NCBI GenBank assembly: GCA_964543855.1
Contig: CAZJAD010000005.1
Span: forward strand, 1 to 59,629
Reading direction: 5' to 3'
Length of the DNA: 59,629 bases
Source of the DNA: CAZJAD01 sp964543855
Lineage (GTDB): Bacteria; Electryoneota; RPQS01; DYHQ01
Both the position numbers and the translations under genes were made by a program. How positions within the stretch are numbered: position 1 is the first letter of the stretch; each line of letters starts with the position of its first letter. The notes under the pieces are model-generated. The model worked only from the letters and a program-made list of their open reading frames with translations. It ran no database searches and was not told the origin of the DNA. Positions 52,821 to 59,629 of the stretch are shown piece after piece.

Positions 52821-53894
52821 TTAACTACTTTCGTTCGTCTGAAGTTCCACCGCCTTGGCAGTCGCTCCGGCAACGATTCGGCGCGTATCGTCCGCAATCA
52901 CGAGCTCTTCGTTCGTCGGAATGACGAAGATTTTCACCTGCGAGCTCGCGGAACTGATGTCCGTGTCGCTTTTAATCGGTTGCCGATTCGTTGCCGCGTC
53001 AATCTCAATTCCCACGAAGCCAAGCGTATCGACGCACTTCTCGCGCACATAGTAGGCGTTCTCGCCAATACCACCGGTAAAGACGAGAACATCCAAGCCG
53101 CCCAGCGCGCCCGCATAAGCGGCGATATACTTCTTCAAGCGATAACAGAAAGCGTCGAGCGCCAATCGAGCCCGGTCATTTCCCTTCTCCATCTCATCCC
53201 AGATCTCACGCATGTCCGAGGAGACCCCGGATATTCCAGCCAGGCCACTGTGCTTGTTCAAAAGTGCGTTGGCTTCGGCAAGCGCGAGTTCCTCTCGGCC
53301 CATGATGTAGAGAATCGCCGAAGGGTCAAGGTCGCCGCAGCGCGTGCCCATCACCAATCCCTCGACCGGCGTGAATCCCATCGAAGTATCCACCGAGACT
53401 CCGCCCTTCACTGCTGCAATCGAGCAACCGTTTCCCAGATGGCAGGTGATGATCCTCAGACTCTCGATTGGCTTGCCGATGAGCCGGGCGGCTCTNNNNN
53501 NNNNNNNNNNNNNNNNNNNNNNNNNNNNNNNNNNNNNNNNNNNNNNNNNNNNNNNNNNNNNNNNNNNNNNNNNNNNNNNNNNNNNNNNNNNNNNNGCCTC
53601 GCCTCCATGAACCACCCGATGCCCGACCGCTGCAATGTCGCGGTGGTCACGAATCACGCCATGATTCTTGGAAACGAGAATTGCCAGAATATACTCGATG
53701 GCGACCTGGTGATCCAGGATTTCGCCGGCCATCTTGACTTTGTCACCGTCATCGCGCAGGTGGTTCAGGATGGCGCCACGCATTCCGATCCGTTCCACCG
53801 AGCCCTTCGCGCGCACCTGCACCGCCTCATCGGCGAACTCGATGAGTTGATATTTGACCGACGAACTACCGCAATTGAGGACGAGAACCCTCAT
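52821..53894 (-). CDS. ackA: Acetate kinase, interrupted by an assembly gap
   Basis: The N-terminal VLVLNCGSSSVKYQL and VGHRVVHGGE and the C-terminal ITCHLGNGCSIAA, DTSMGFTPVEGLVMGTRCGDLDP and VFTGGIGENAYYVRE are all acetate-kinase motifs. 100 N at 53496-53595 interrupt the segment that should include RRYGFHGTSH. The visible 324 residues fall about 75-90 short of the usual 400. The enzyme makes ATP and acetate from acetyl phosphate. No pta is in the window. It overlaps the hydroxyacyl-CoA dehydrogenase by ATGA. Confidence 0.95.
   Translation of the reverse strand: MRVLVLNCGSSSVKYQLIEFADEAVQVRAKGSVERIGMRGAILNHLRDDGDKVKMAGEILDHQVAIEYILAILVSKNHGVIRDHRDIAAVGHRVVHGGEXXXXXXXXXXXXXXXXXXXXXXXXXXXXXXXXXXRAARLIGKPIESLRIITCHLGNGCSIAAVKGGVSVDTSMGFTPVEGLVMGTRCGDLDPSAILYIMGREELALAEANALLNKHSGLAGISGVSSDMREIWDEMEKGNDRARLALDAFCYRLKKYIAAYAGALGGLDVLVFTGGIGENAYYVREKCVDTLGFVGIEIDAATNRQPIKSDTDISSASSQVKIFVIPTNEELVIADDTRRIVAGATAKAVELQTNESS
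53496..53595. other. Assembly gap (100 N) inside ackA
   Basis: Exactly 100 N; about 225-270 bases are probably missing by family length. Confidence 0.95.
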
Positions 53895-54838
53895 CCGATA
53901 CGCCTGCCTTCGTGATCATACTTGAAAAAGCCCTCACCGGTCTTGCAACCCAGTCGACCGGCCCGCACGAGCTTTCGCAGCAGCGGACAAGGGCGATACT
54001 TCACATCCCCAAGCTCGTGGAAGAGGTGTTCCATCCAACTCATGCAGGCGTCCAGACCGATCATGTCCGCCATGGCAAGTGGCCCCTTCTCGAAGCCATA
54101 GCCCAACCGCATGGCGGTATCAATACCGTCCGCACTCGCCACGCCTTCCATTAGTACATGCATCGCCTCATTGATCATCGGGACGATGATGCGCGTTGTG
54201 ATGTAGCCGGGATACTCGAAAACCTCCACGACGGTCTTGTCGAGCATTTCCGCGAAACGCTTCACGCGGTCGTAAGTTGCGTCGGATGTCTTGAGTGCGC
54301 GCACGATTTCAACCAGAGGCGTGCGCGAAACAGGATTCAGAAAGTGCATGCCAATGACACGATCCGGGCAGCGCGTTGCCTCGCCAATCTCGGTCATCGA
54401 AAGCGTTGATGTGTTCGAAACGAAGACAACGGGCTCGCTCCAGATTTCATCGAAGCGATGAAACAGCTTTTTCTTGAGCTGCAGGTCTTCCGGGAGCGCT
54501 TCGAGGACGAGCTGCAGACTGCCGACATCTTCGAGTTTCACCGTGCCGGTTATCCGGGAGAGAATCGTGCGTTTGTCGCTACGGGTGATTCCCCATCGTG
54601 CGATTTCGTGGTCCAGAGTCTCGCCAAGCGCCGTCAAGCTGCCTTGCAAACTGTCGTCGTCGCGTTCCACGAGAACAACATCGATACCCTTCTGCGCCGC
54701 GACATGTGCGATCCCCTGCCCCATCACACCGGCCCCCACCACAGCGATTCGCGAAATCGCCTCTTTGCCCGCGCGACTCGCCGCCGGAATCTCGCTGCCA
54801 ATCACTTCGCTCAGGGAGACTTCTTTCTCTTCAGCCAT
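53891..54838 (-). CDS. 3-hydroxyacyl-CoA dehydrogenase family protein
   Basis: 315 residues. The NAD site is VVGAGVMGQGIAHVAA; the catalytic Ser and His are present in NTSTLSMTEI and GMHFLNPV. The helix after that normally has PGFVVNR with a substrate-binding Asn; here it reads PGYITTR, so the Asn is Thr. The C-terminal dimer domain (GIDTAMRLGYGFEKGPLAMADMIGLD) is intact. The family oxidises 3-hydroxybutyryl- or longer 3-hydroxyacyl-CoA with NAD. The first 20 residues are a charged extension before the Rossmann fold. It is coupled to ackA. Confidence 0.9.
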   Translation of the reverse strand: MAEEKEVSLSEVIGSEIPAASRAGKEAISRIAVVGAGVMGQGIAHVAAQKGIDVVLVERDDDSLQGSLTALGETLDHEIARWGITRSDKRTILSRITGTVKLEDVGSLQLVLEALPEDLQLKKKLFHRFDEIWSEPVVFVSNTSTLSMTEIGEATRCPDRVIGMHFLNPVSRTPLVEIVRALKTSDATYDRVKRFAEMLDKTVVEVFEYPGYITTRIIVPMINEAMHVLMEGVASADGIDTAMRLGYGFEKGPLAMADMIGLDACMSWMEHLFHELGDVKYRPCPLLRKLVRAGRLGCKTGEGFFKYDHEGRRIG

Positions 54839-54847
54839 GACTTTTTC

Positions 54848-55249
54848 TTACTCCGGGAAAAAGAAACGCGTTTCCACGACCCCATTCTCAGCAGAGTCGG
54901 ACCCGTGAACGGCATTCCGCTCAATGTCTGTTCCGTACAGCGCACGAAGCGTCCCGGGTGCCGCCTTTTTGGGATCGGTTGCACCGATGACCCGGCGCCA
55001 GTGATCCACGGCGTCCTCTCGCTCGAGCCGCCCGACCACAACCGGGCCTGAGGTGATGTATCGAATCAGTCCATCGAAGAACGGACGCTCTCGATGAACC
55101 GCATAGAATGCCTCGGCTTGCTCCCGCGTCAAGTGCAAGTATCGCAAACCGGTGATGTTGAACTGTTCCTCTTCGGCCCGAGAAAGCATGTGCCCGATAT
55201 GGCGGGCACGGACAGCGTCGGGCTTGATGATCATTAAAGTTCGTTCCAT
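54848..55249 (-). CDS. ndk: Nucleoside diphosphate kinase
   Basis: 133 residues. MERTLMIIKPDAV at the N-terminus and the active-site His in NAVHGSDS are the NDK signatures. It transfers the terminal phosphate between nucleoside triphosphates. It lies 65 bases after korC and 9 bases before the dehydrogenase gene. Placement next to kor and suc genes is common, because succinyl-CoA synthetase may make GTP. Confidence 0.97.
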   Translation of the reverse strand: MERTLMIIKPDAVRARHIGHMLSRAEEEQFNITGLRYLHLTREQAEAFYAVHRERPFFDGLIRYITSGPVVVGRLEREDAVDHWRRVIGATDPKKAAPGTLRALYGTDIERNAVHGSDSAENGVVETRFFFPE

Positions 55250-55314
55250 CTCTCGCTTTCTCTCATTCTCCTTTCGCAGACAGCATCCGCTTCATGCGAA
55301 GGGACGCGGCCTCC

Positions 55315-55869
55315 TCAGATCTTGACCTCGGATCTCACTTTTGCGGCCGCGGCAAAGCCGATGCCCAGCGCTTTCACGTTCTGTTTTTCCGTACCCGCCG
55401 GGGCGTGCGTTTCGACGACGCGCTGGATAGTCTCGTGCTTCACGATGCCTGTCAGTTCGACCATCGCTCCGAGCGCGACCACCGATGTGTAAACCATGCG
55501 ACCAAGCTCCTTGCGCGTCAGCTCAATCAGTGGAATCCGATAGACCCTTTTGTAGTCTTTGCAGTCGGTGACGAGATGAGGATCGACCAGAATCGTACAA
55601 TCGGGTTTCAACCCAAAGGCAAACGCATTGAACGACCGCTGCGCAAGACTGAGGAAGAAATCAATCGCTGTCGTGCGGGGATAGAGAATCTTTTCCGTCC
55701 CGATGATGACATCAATCTTGGTCGGTCCTCCTCGGACCTGCGCCGTGTAGGTCGGACTCTGTACAGAGAACTTCCCCTCTTCATACGCGGCACGCGCCAG
55801 GAGGTCTCCGGCCAGAATCACGCCCTGACCTCCAACCGCTGAAAACCGCGCCTCGAACCGCTCGGACAT
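55315..55869 (-). CDS. korC: 2-oxoacid:ferredoxin oxidoreductase gamma subunit
   Basis: 184 residues. The N-terminal FSAVGGQGVILAGDLLARAA and PTYTAQVRGGPTKIDVII motifs match the gamma/KorC subunit, which helps bind coenzyme A. The gene completes the korDABC order typical of 2-oxoglutarate:ferredoxin oxidoreductase. Start ATG at 55869. Confidence 0.93.
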   Translation of the reverse strand: MSERFEARFSAVGGQGVILAGDLLARAAYEEGKFSVQSPTYTAQVRGGPTKIDVIIGTEKILYPRTTAIDFFLSLAQRSFNAFAFGLKPDCTILVDPHLVTDCKDYKRVYRIPLIELTRKELGRMVYTSVVALGAMVELTGIVKHETIQRVVETHAPAGTEKQNVKALGIGFAAAAKVRSEVKI

Positions 55870-55904
55870 CAGTTGCTTTCTTCCCTTCTTCTATCGCACG
55901 CGCC

Positions 55905-56756
55905 TCATGCTGCCGGTGCAGCGGCCTTCTGCTTGCTCACGAACGCCTGAACGCGCTGACGAAGCTTCTCGCACTCATCACAAAACTCGGGGCGATCCGC
56001 ATTCCTGTACAGCTCGCCCACGACAAACTTGCCCTCAAGCTCCTGCGGGCTCATCTTCGCGGCCTTGACCTTCGGAACCGTCGTCTCCTGAATGTGCCGG
56101 ATAAGCTGCATCGGGTCCGGCAATTTGTTCCGGCGCCCGAACTGCGTGTGGCAATTGGAGAGCGCGTCGATGACCGCGAAACCGTGGTGATCAAGCCCAT
56201 CACGAATCAGTTTCTCGAGCTGTGTGCCATTGGCGACCTGGCCTCGCGCCACATAGGTTGCCCCGGCACCCTTGGCGAGATCGGTCAAGTCAAAACACGG
56301 GTCCATGTTTCCCCACGGCGCCGTCGCCGCTCTCGCTCCATGAGGCGTGGTCGGTGAGTATTGCCCACCGGTCATACCGTAGATGTTGTTGTTCACAATG
56401 ATGCAGGTGATGTCGATGTTTCGCCGACACGCGTGGATGAGGTGGTTCCCGCCGATCGCACTCATGTCGCCATCGCCCGCGATGACAATCACATGCTTCT
56501 CCGGTCGGACGAGCTTGATGCCTGTGGCGAAAGAAATCGCGCGTCCGTGGGTTGTGTGCAGCGTGTTCATGTCGAGGTAACCCGGTGCCCGTGAGGTGCA
56601 GCCGATGCCGGAAACAACGGCGATGTCGTCTTTCGCCCATCCGAGTCGGTCGATGGCGCGTATCATGCTCTTGACGATAATGCCGATGCCACACCCCGGA
56701 CACCAGAGGTGAGGCAATTTGGCCATTCGCATATACGGCGCATAATCAAAAGCCAT
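55905..56756 (-). CDS. korB: 2-oxoacid:ferredoxin oxidoreductase beta subunit
   Basis: 283 residues from ATG at 56756; the frame extends further upstream but into arginine-rich non-homologous sequence. The thiamine-diphosphate motif is IAGDGDMSAIGGNHLIHA ... NNNIYGMTGGQ. The [4Fe-4S]-type cysteines lie in WCPGCG, GIGCT and LSNCHTQFGR. KorB forms the catalytic core with KorA. The start overlaps the korA end by 11 bases. Confidence 0.95.
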   Translation of the reverse strand: MAFDYAPYMRMAKLPHLWCPGCGIGIIVKSMIRAIDRLGWAKDDIAVVSGIGCTSRAPGYLDMNTLHTTHGRAISFATGIKLVRPEKHVIVIAGDGDMSAIGGNHLIHACRRNIDITCIIVNNNIYGMTGGQYSPTTPHGARAATAPWGNMDPCFDLTDLAKGAGATYVARGQVANGTQLEKLIRDGLDHHGFAVIDALSNCHTQFGRRNKLPDPMQLIRHIQETTVPKVKAAKMSPQELEGKFVVGELYRNADRPEFCDECEKLRQRVQAFVSKQKAAAPAA

Positions 56757-57999
56757 GGAAGATCTTCCTCGCGAAATCTCGCACCGATTGCATGACATTC
56801 GCCGGGAAAGGCATCGCTTTCTGTTCCGGGACCGGTTTGGGGGCCGGTCTGGACGGCGCCGGTTCTCCTGCAACTTCGCGGATTTTCGCTACGATTTCAT
56901 ACGGTTCAATAGGAACGCCGCCGACCTTGTGACAGCCAACGACTTTGATATCACTGTGTACCGCGCGCTCGACCTCCAGGATCATCTGCCCCAGATTCAT
57001 CTCCGCAACGATGACCGCTTTCATCCTGCTCGCCAGACGCCGCACTGCCTCATCGGGGAACGGCCAGACGGTAATCGGGCGGAAAAGGCCCGCGCGAATC
57101 CCTTCTCTGCGAGCATCCTCGATAGCCGTGTGCGCTCCACGAGCCGTCGAGCCAAAAGCAATCACGAGAATCTCCGCATCATCCACCATCACTTCTTCCC
57201 AGCGATCAATCTCACGTCGGTTCTTCGTAACCTTGTCAATCTGACGCACCTCATCCAGGTGACACACGATGGGATCGGTCGTGGGAAAACCGGTCTTGTC
57301 ATGGTTCAAGCCCGTGGCGTGAAAACGATACCCCTCGAAGTAGTTGGCCATCGGGGGAACGAGCTCACCGTCGTTCACCTCGTACGGATTGTATTTCTCC
57401 GGCGGCAGACTGGGCTTGATGCGGTTGACAATCGCGTACTCATCCGGCGTCGGCACCTCGAAACATTCCGACATGTGCCCGATGATTTCGTCGATAAGGA
57501 CAATCACCGGAACGCGGAACTTCTCCGAAAGATTGAATGCTCGAATCATTTCCAGATAGAGCTCGCGCAGGTACGCCGGAGCCAGAGCGATGGTGGCATG
57601 GTCGCCGTGCGTGCCCCAGCGGGCTTGCATGAAGTCGGATTGCCCGGGGTGAGTCGGCAGTCCCGTCGACGGACCGCCTCGCTGCACATCCACGATAACA
57701 CAGGGCGCTTCGACCATGCACGCAAAACCGATATTCTCCTGCTTCAAACTAAAGCCCGGTCCGGAGGTCGCGGTCATCGATTTGGCACCGGCCATCGACG
57801 CACCGATGACGGCTCCCATGGCGGCGATTTCATCTTCCATCTGGATAAATGTTCCGCCGACTTCCGGCTGGCGCTTCGACATCACCGCCGCAATCTCTGA
57901 CGATGGCGTAATCGGATAGCCTCCGAAGAAACGACAACCTGCGGCAATCGCGGCCTCCGCCACGACTTCGTTGCCCGACCAAAAGACAGCCTCAGACAC
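56746..57999 (-). CDS. korA: 2-oxoacid:ferredoxin oxidoreductase alpha subunit
   Basis: 417 residues from GTG at 57999, with GGAGG 8 bases upstream and overlap with the korD end. The pattern FWSGNEVVAEAAIAAGCRFFGGYPITPSSEI and SGPGFSLKQENIG identifies the alpha subunit. An unusual C-terminal extension of about 40 residues is Pro/Ala/Lys-rich (PAPSRPAPKPVPEQK) and ends in an amphipathic helix (SVRDFARKIFHGF). The assignment as 2-oxoglutarate (not branched-chain 2-oxoacid) specific rests on the DABC order and the sucCD neighbours. Confidence 0.92.
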   Translation of the reverse strand: MSEAVFWSGNEVVAEAAIAAGCRFFGGYPITPSSEIAAVMSKRQPEVGGTFIQMEDEIAAMGAVIGASMAGAKSMTATSGPGFSLKQENIGFACMVEAPCVIVDVQRGGPSTGLPTHPGQSDFMQARWGTHGDHATIALAPAYLRELYLEMIRAFNLSEKFRVPVIVLIDEIIGHMSECFEVPTPDEYAIVNRIKPSLPPEKYNPYEVNDGELVPPMANYFEGYRFHATGLNHDKTGFPTTDPIVCHLDEVRQIDKVTKNRREIDRWEEVMVDDAEILVIAFGSTARGAHTAIEDARREGIRAGLFRPITVWPFPDEAVRRLASRMKAVIVAEMNLGQMILEVERAVHSDIKVVGCHKVGGVPIEPYEIVAKIREVAGEPAPSRPAPKPVPEQKAMPFPANVMQSVRDFARKIFHGF

Positions 58000-58282
58000 C
58001 TTGAGCCTCCACCGGTTTCGCTTTCTTCGCGGCCGCATAGACCAGGATGGCAAAATCCGGGCACTCGTGCTCACAGATGAAACACGCGATGCACGCGTCA
58101 ATGTCTCTGACGCGCACCGTGACGCCTTCCCATCGATCAATCACGTCCACCATCTCAAGCACATCCTTGGGGCAGATTTCGACGCAGATCGTACAGCCCT
58201 TGCAAAGCCCTTCGTCTATGGCAATCGCGTGGCCGGTCTTCTCACTCTTCGTGACAACCAGGTCCGCGGGATCTACTGCCAT
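57992..58282 (-). CDS. korD: 2-oxoacid:ferredoxin oxidoreductase delta (ferredoxin) subunit
   Basis: 96 residues from ATG at 58282, with GGAGAG 6 bases upstream; an in-frame GTG at 58300 is less likely. Two [4Fe-4S] motifs are present (CKGCTICVEICP and CIACFICEHECP). It passes electrons from the KorAB core to ferredoxin. It is the first gene of its operon. Confidence 0.94.
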   Translation of the reverse strand: MAVDPADLVVTKSEKTGHAIAIDEGLCKGCTICVEICPKDVLEMVDVIDRWEGVTVRVRDIDACIACFICEHECPDFAILVYAAAKKAKPVEAQGV

Positions 58283-58311
58283 GGGAATCTCTCCAATCAC
58301 CTTAGTTTAGT

Positions 58312-58340
58312 AATCTACCCATTTTCATTGAGAAAATCAA
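58312..58340 (-). promoter_or_regulatory. Possible second promoter of the kor operon
   Basis: Minus-strand TTGATT (58335-58340), exactly 17 bases, TAGATT (58312-58317), 30 bases before the korD ATG. It is weaker than the upstream promoter and lies just downstream of the palindromic tract. Confidence 0.4.
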
Positions 58341-58368
58341 GCATATCGCCGCTGTCTCGACCACCCAA

Positions 58369-58457
58369 AGAGAAGAGAGAAGTAGAGGTCTCTTTTAATC
58401 TCTCTTAAGAGAGATCTCTCTTATAGAGATATAAAGAGAGATCTCTACCTCTCTGTA
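58369..58457. repeat. Nested GA/CT palindromic tract in the kor leader
   Basis: An 18-bp perfect palindrome ATCTCTCTTAAGAGAGAT (58398-58415) overlaps a second inverted pair of the same 9-mers (58414-58422 and 58434-58442). Thus ATCTCTCTT and AAGAGAGAT alternate twice. The flanks AGAGAGaaGTAGAG and CTCTACCTCTCT add an outer imperfect stem. It lies between the two kor promoters and could be a protein-binding array, a large RNA hairpin or both. Confidence 0.7.
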
Positions 58458-58519
58458 GGCCAACGCAGACTTCACCGATTTCACACAAAAAGCGGCACAC
58501 TACACGCCAAACCGTCTAT

Positions 58520-58548
58520 AATATACAAAAAAATCTTGACAAAGTCAA
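58520..58548 (-). promoter_or_regulatory. Main promoter of the kor operon
   Basis: Minus-strand TTGACT (58543-58548), exactly 17 bases, TATATT (58520-58525). The -35 box lies in a small palindrome (TCTTGAC AAA GTCAAGA on the plus strand). The leader to korD is about 230 bases and contains the palindromic tract. Confidence 0.82.
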
Positions 58549-58635
58549 GACCTATTTGCATATCAACCACTAATCCATAACCCCTATAACACACAAGAAG
58601 GTGTTTCTGGCTCCCTTTGCGCCAGGCCAACGCGC

Positions 58636-59514
58636 TCAGGCGCCCTTGAGAGCTCCCTCCAGAGTCGCGCCTATATCTGCCGGTGATTCGGCCACATGGA
58701 TCCCGGCGCGGCGGAGAGCTTCGATCTTCTCGGCGGCGGTTCCTTTGCCCCCTGCGATAATAGCCCCGGCGTGTCCCATTCGGCGACCGGGAGGTGCTGT
58801 GCGGCCTGCAATGAACGCCACGACGGGCCGTGTGAAATTCGCCTTGATGTACTCGGCCGCTTCCTCTTCGGCAGTGCCTCCGATCTCGCCGATAAGAACG
58901 ACCGCGTGCGTATCGGGATCATCCTTGAAGAGCTTGAGGATGTCGACGAAGGTCGAGCCGTTGATGGCATCGCCGCCGATTCCGATGCAGGTGGATTGAC
59001 CGATGTTGCGGTCGGAAAGCTGTTTCACGGCCTCGTAGGTCAGCGTTCCCGAGCGCGAAATGACGCCGCAATGGCCGGGCTTGTGAATGGCTCCCGGCAT
59101 GATGCCGACTTTGGCCTGTCCCGGCGTGATGACTCCCGGGCAGTTGCCGCCGACCATGCGTGAATTCGAGCGATTGAGCGCTTCCTTGACGACAATCAGG
59201 TCCTTGACGGGAATACCTTCGGTAATCGTCACGATAACGGCGACTCCGGCGTCAATGGCCTCCAGAATCGCATCAGCAGCGAAAGCCGGCGGGACGAAAA
59301 TCACCGATGCGTTGGCTCCCGTTTCGCGCACGGCCTCTCCGACTGTGTTGAACACGGGCACTTTGTCCTGCCACTTCATTCCCCCTTTGCCGGGAGTGAC
59401 TCCGGCCACGACTTTCGTGCCGTAGTCAATCATCTGCTCGGTGTGAAAGGTCCCCTCGCCGCCGGTGATCCCCTGCACGAGAAGACGCGTCTTTGAGTTT
59501 ACGAGAATAGACAT
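58636..59514 (-). CDS. sucD: Succinyl-CoA synthetase alpha subunit
   Basis: 292 residues, full length. The CoA-binding N-terminal domain (LLVQGITGGEGTFHTEQMIDYGT) is followed by the ligase domain with the phospho-histidine in RMGHAGAII. It makes ATP or GTP from succinyl-CoA. The gene follows sucC by about 44 bases. No strong terminator is seen after its stop before the kor promoter. Confidence 0.97.
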   Translation of the reverse strand: MSILVNSKTRLLVQGITGGEGTFHTEQMIDYGTKVVAGVTPGKGGMKWQDKVPVFNTVGEAVRETGANASVIFVPPAFAADAILEAIDAGVAVIVTITEGIPVKDLIVVKEALNRSNSRMVGGNCPGVITPGQAKVGIMPGAIHKPGHCGVISRSGTLTYEAVKQLSDRNIGQSTCIGIGGDAINGSTFVDILKLFKDDPDTHAVVLIGEIGGTAEEEAAEYIKANFTRPVVAFIAGRTAPPGRRMGHAGAIIAGGKGTAAEKIEALRRAGIHVAESPADIGATLEGALKGA

Positions 59515-59558
59515 GAGGTGCGTTATCCGTGACTATTTCCTAATCTGAAAACTGTATC

Positions 59559-59629
59559 TTATACTGCTGCGACCGCTTTTTTGGCTGCGTCGGCGAGGTC
59601 GTTAGCGACGATGAATTTCAGCGGTGAGT
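59559..59629 (-). CDS. sucC: Succinyl-CoA synthetase beta subunit, C-terminal fragment
   Basis: The last 22 codons before TAA at 59559-59561 read SPLKFIVANDLADAAKKAVAAV. The ending (ADDLxDAAxKxVAA-type) is that of SucC, and the position directly upstream of sucD is where sucC is expected. The rest lies beyond the window. Confidence 0.85.
   Translation of the reverse strand, partial: SPLKFIVANDLADAAKKAVAAV

Noticed and set aside
58366..58460. The GA/CT tract as a CRISPR array or simple microsatellite
   Set aside because: No spacer-repeat periodicity, and the units are inverted rather than direct repeats, so neither fits.
1..59629. tRNA or rRNA genes, insertion sequences, phage genes
   Set aside because: Looked for in all intergenic regions; no cloverleaf-like segments with a GGTTCGAATCC arm, no transposase motifs and no terminal inverted repeats were found by eye.

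Overview
This is a metagenome-style scaffold: four runs of exactly 100 N each fall inside a gene. The gene set points to an uncultured Gram-negative of the FCB group (for example the Zixibacteria, KSB1, Eisenbacteria or Latescibacteria type). The evidence is a PorU-like C25 sortase beside a PorV porin, several C-terminal domains of the 'NYPNPFNP ... GVY-Y ... K' type IX secretion (T9SS) class, a GWxTD protein, DUF5683-like membrane proteins and a TolB-propeller/Omp85 fusion. The phylum cannot be fixed by reading alone.

Layout. (1) 1-3691, minus: a poly-gamma-glutamate-type operon (pgsB, pgsC, pgsW-like, then a repeat-containing envelope protein cut by the window edge). (2) 3760-21028, minus: a long envelope/T9SS operon running porU, porV, an M6-like pseudo-protease, a metallopeptidase/propeller/Omp85 fusion, two DUF5683-like proteins, an RmlD-like reductase, a PPC/DUF296 protein, a deoxynucleoside kinase, a UbiA-like protein, maf and rodZ. 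Its 200-nt leader contains a well-formed terminator hairpin and a possible antiterminator. (3) 21112-38610, minus: a tightly packed housekeeping run (ecfT, truA, transaldolase, HtrA, purB, purC, psd, pssA, purS, purQ, tatA, gatA, gatB, smc, GWxTD, ABC ATPase, HD-GYP regulator). (4) 38761-50394, plus: an exported-protein island with an Asp-box T9SS cargo, then a five-gene set of TonB-dependent receptor, calcium-loop T9SS cargo, lipoprotein, second PorV-like porin and second lipoprotein. It ends at a strong bidirectional terminator. (5) 50487-58548, minus: an anaerobic energy operon korDABC-ndk-hbd-ackA-nfnA-nfnB. (6) 58636 to the right edge, minus: sucD and the tail of sucC.

How it fits together. 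PorU and PorV should process and carry the CTD-bearing cargo proteins of regions 2 and 4 to the cell surface. The Kor enzyme, succinyl-CoA synthetase, the NADH-dependent ferredoxin:NADP oxidoreductase and acetate kinase indicate ferredoxin-based anaerobic or fermentative metabolism. Four operon heads carry the same promoter form, TTGACT, 17-bp spacer, TATATT-like box. This independently supports the operon boundaries and corrects the ecfT start. No tRNA, rRNA, CRISPR array, transposase or phage gene was seen.
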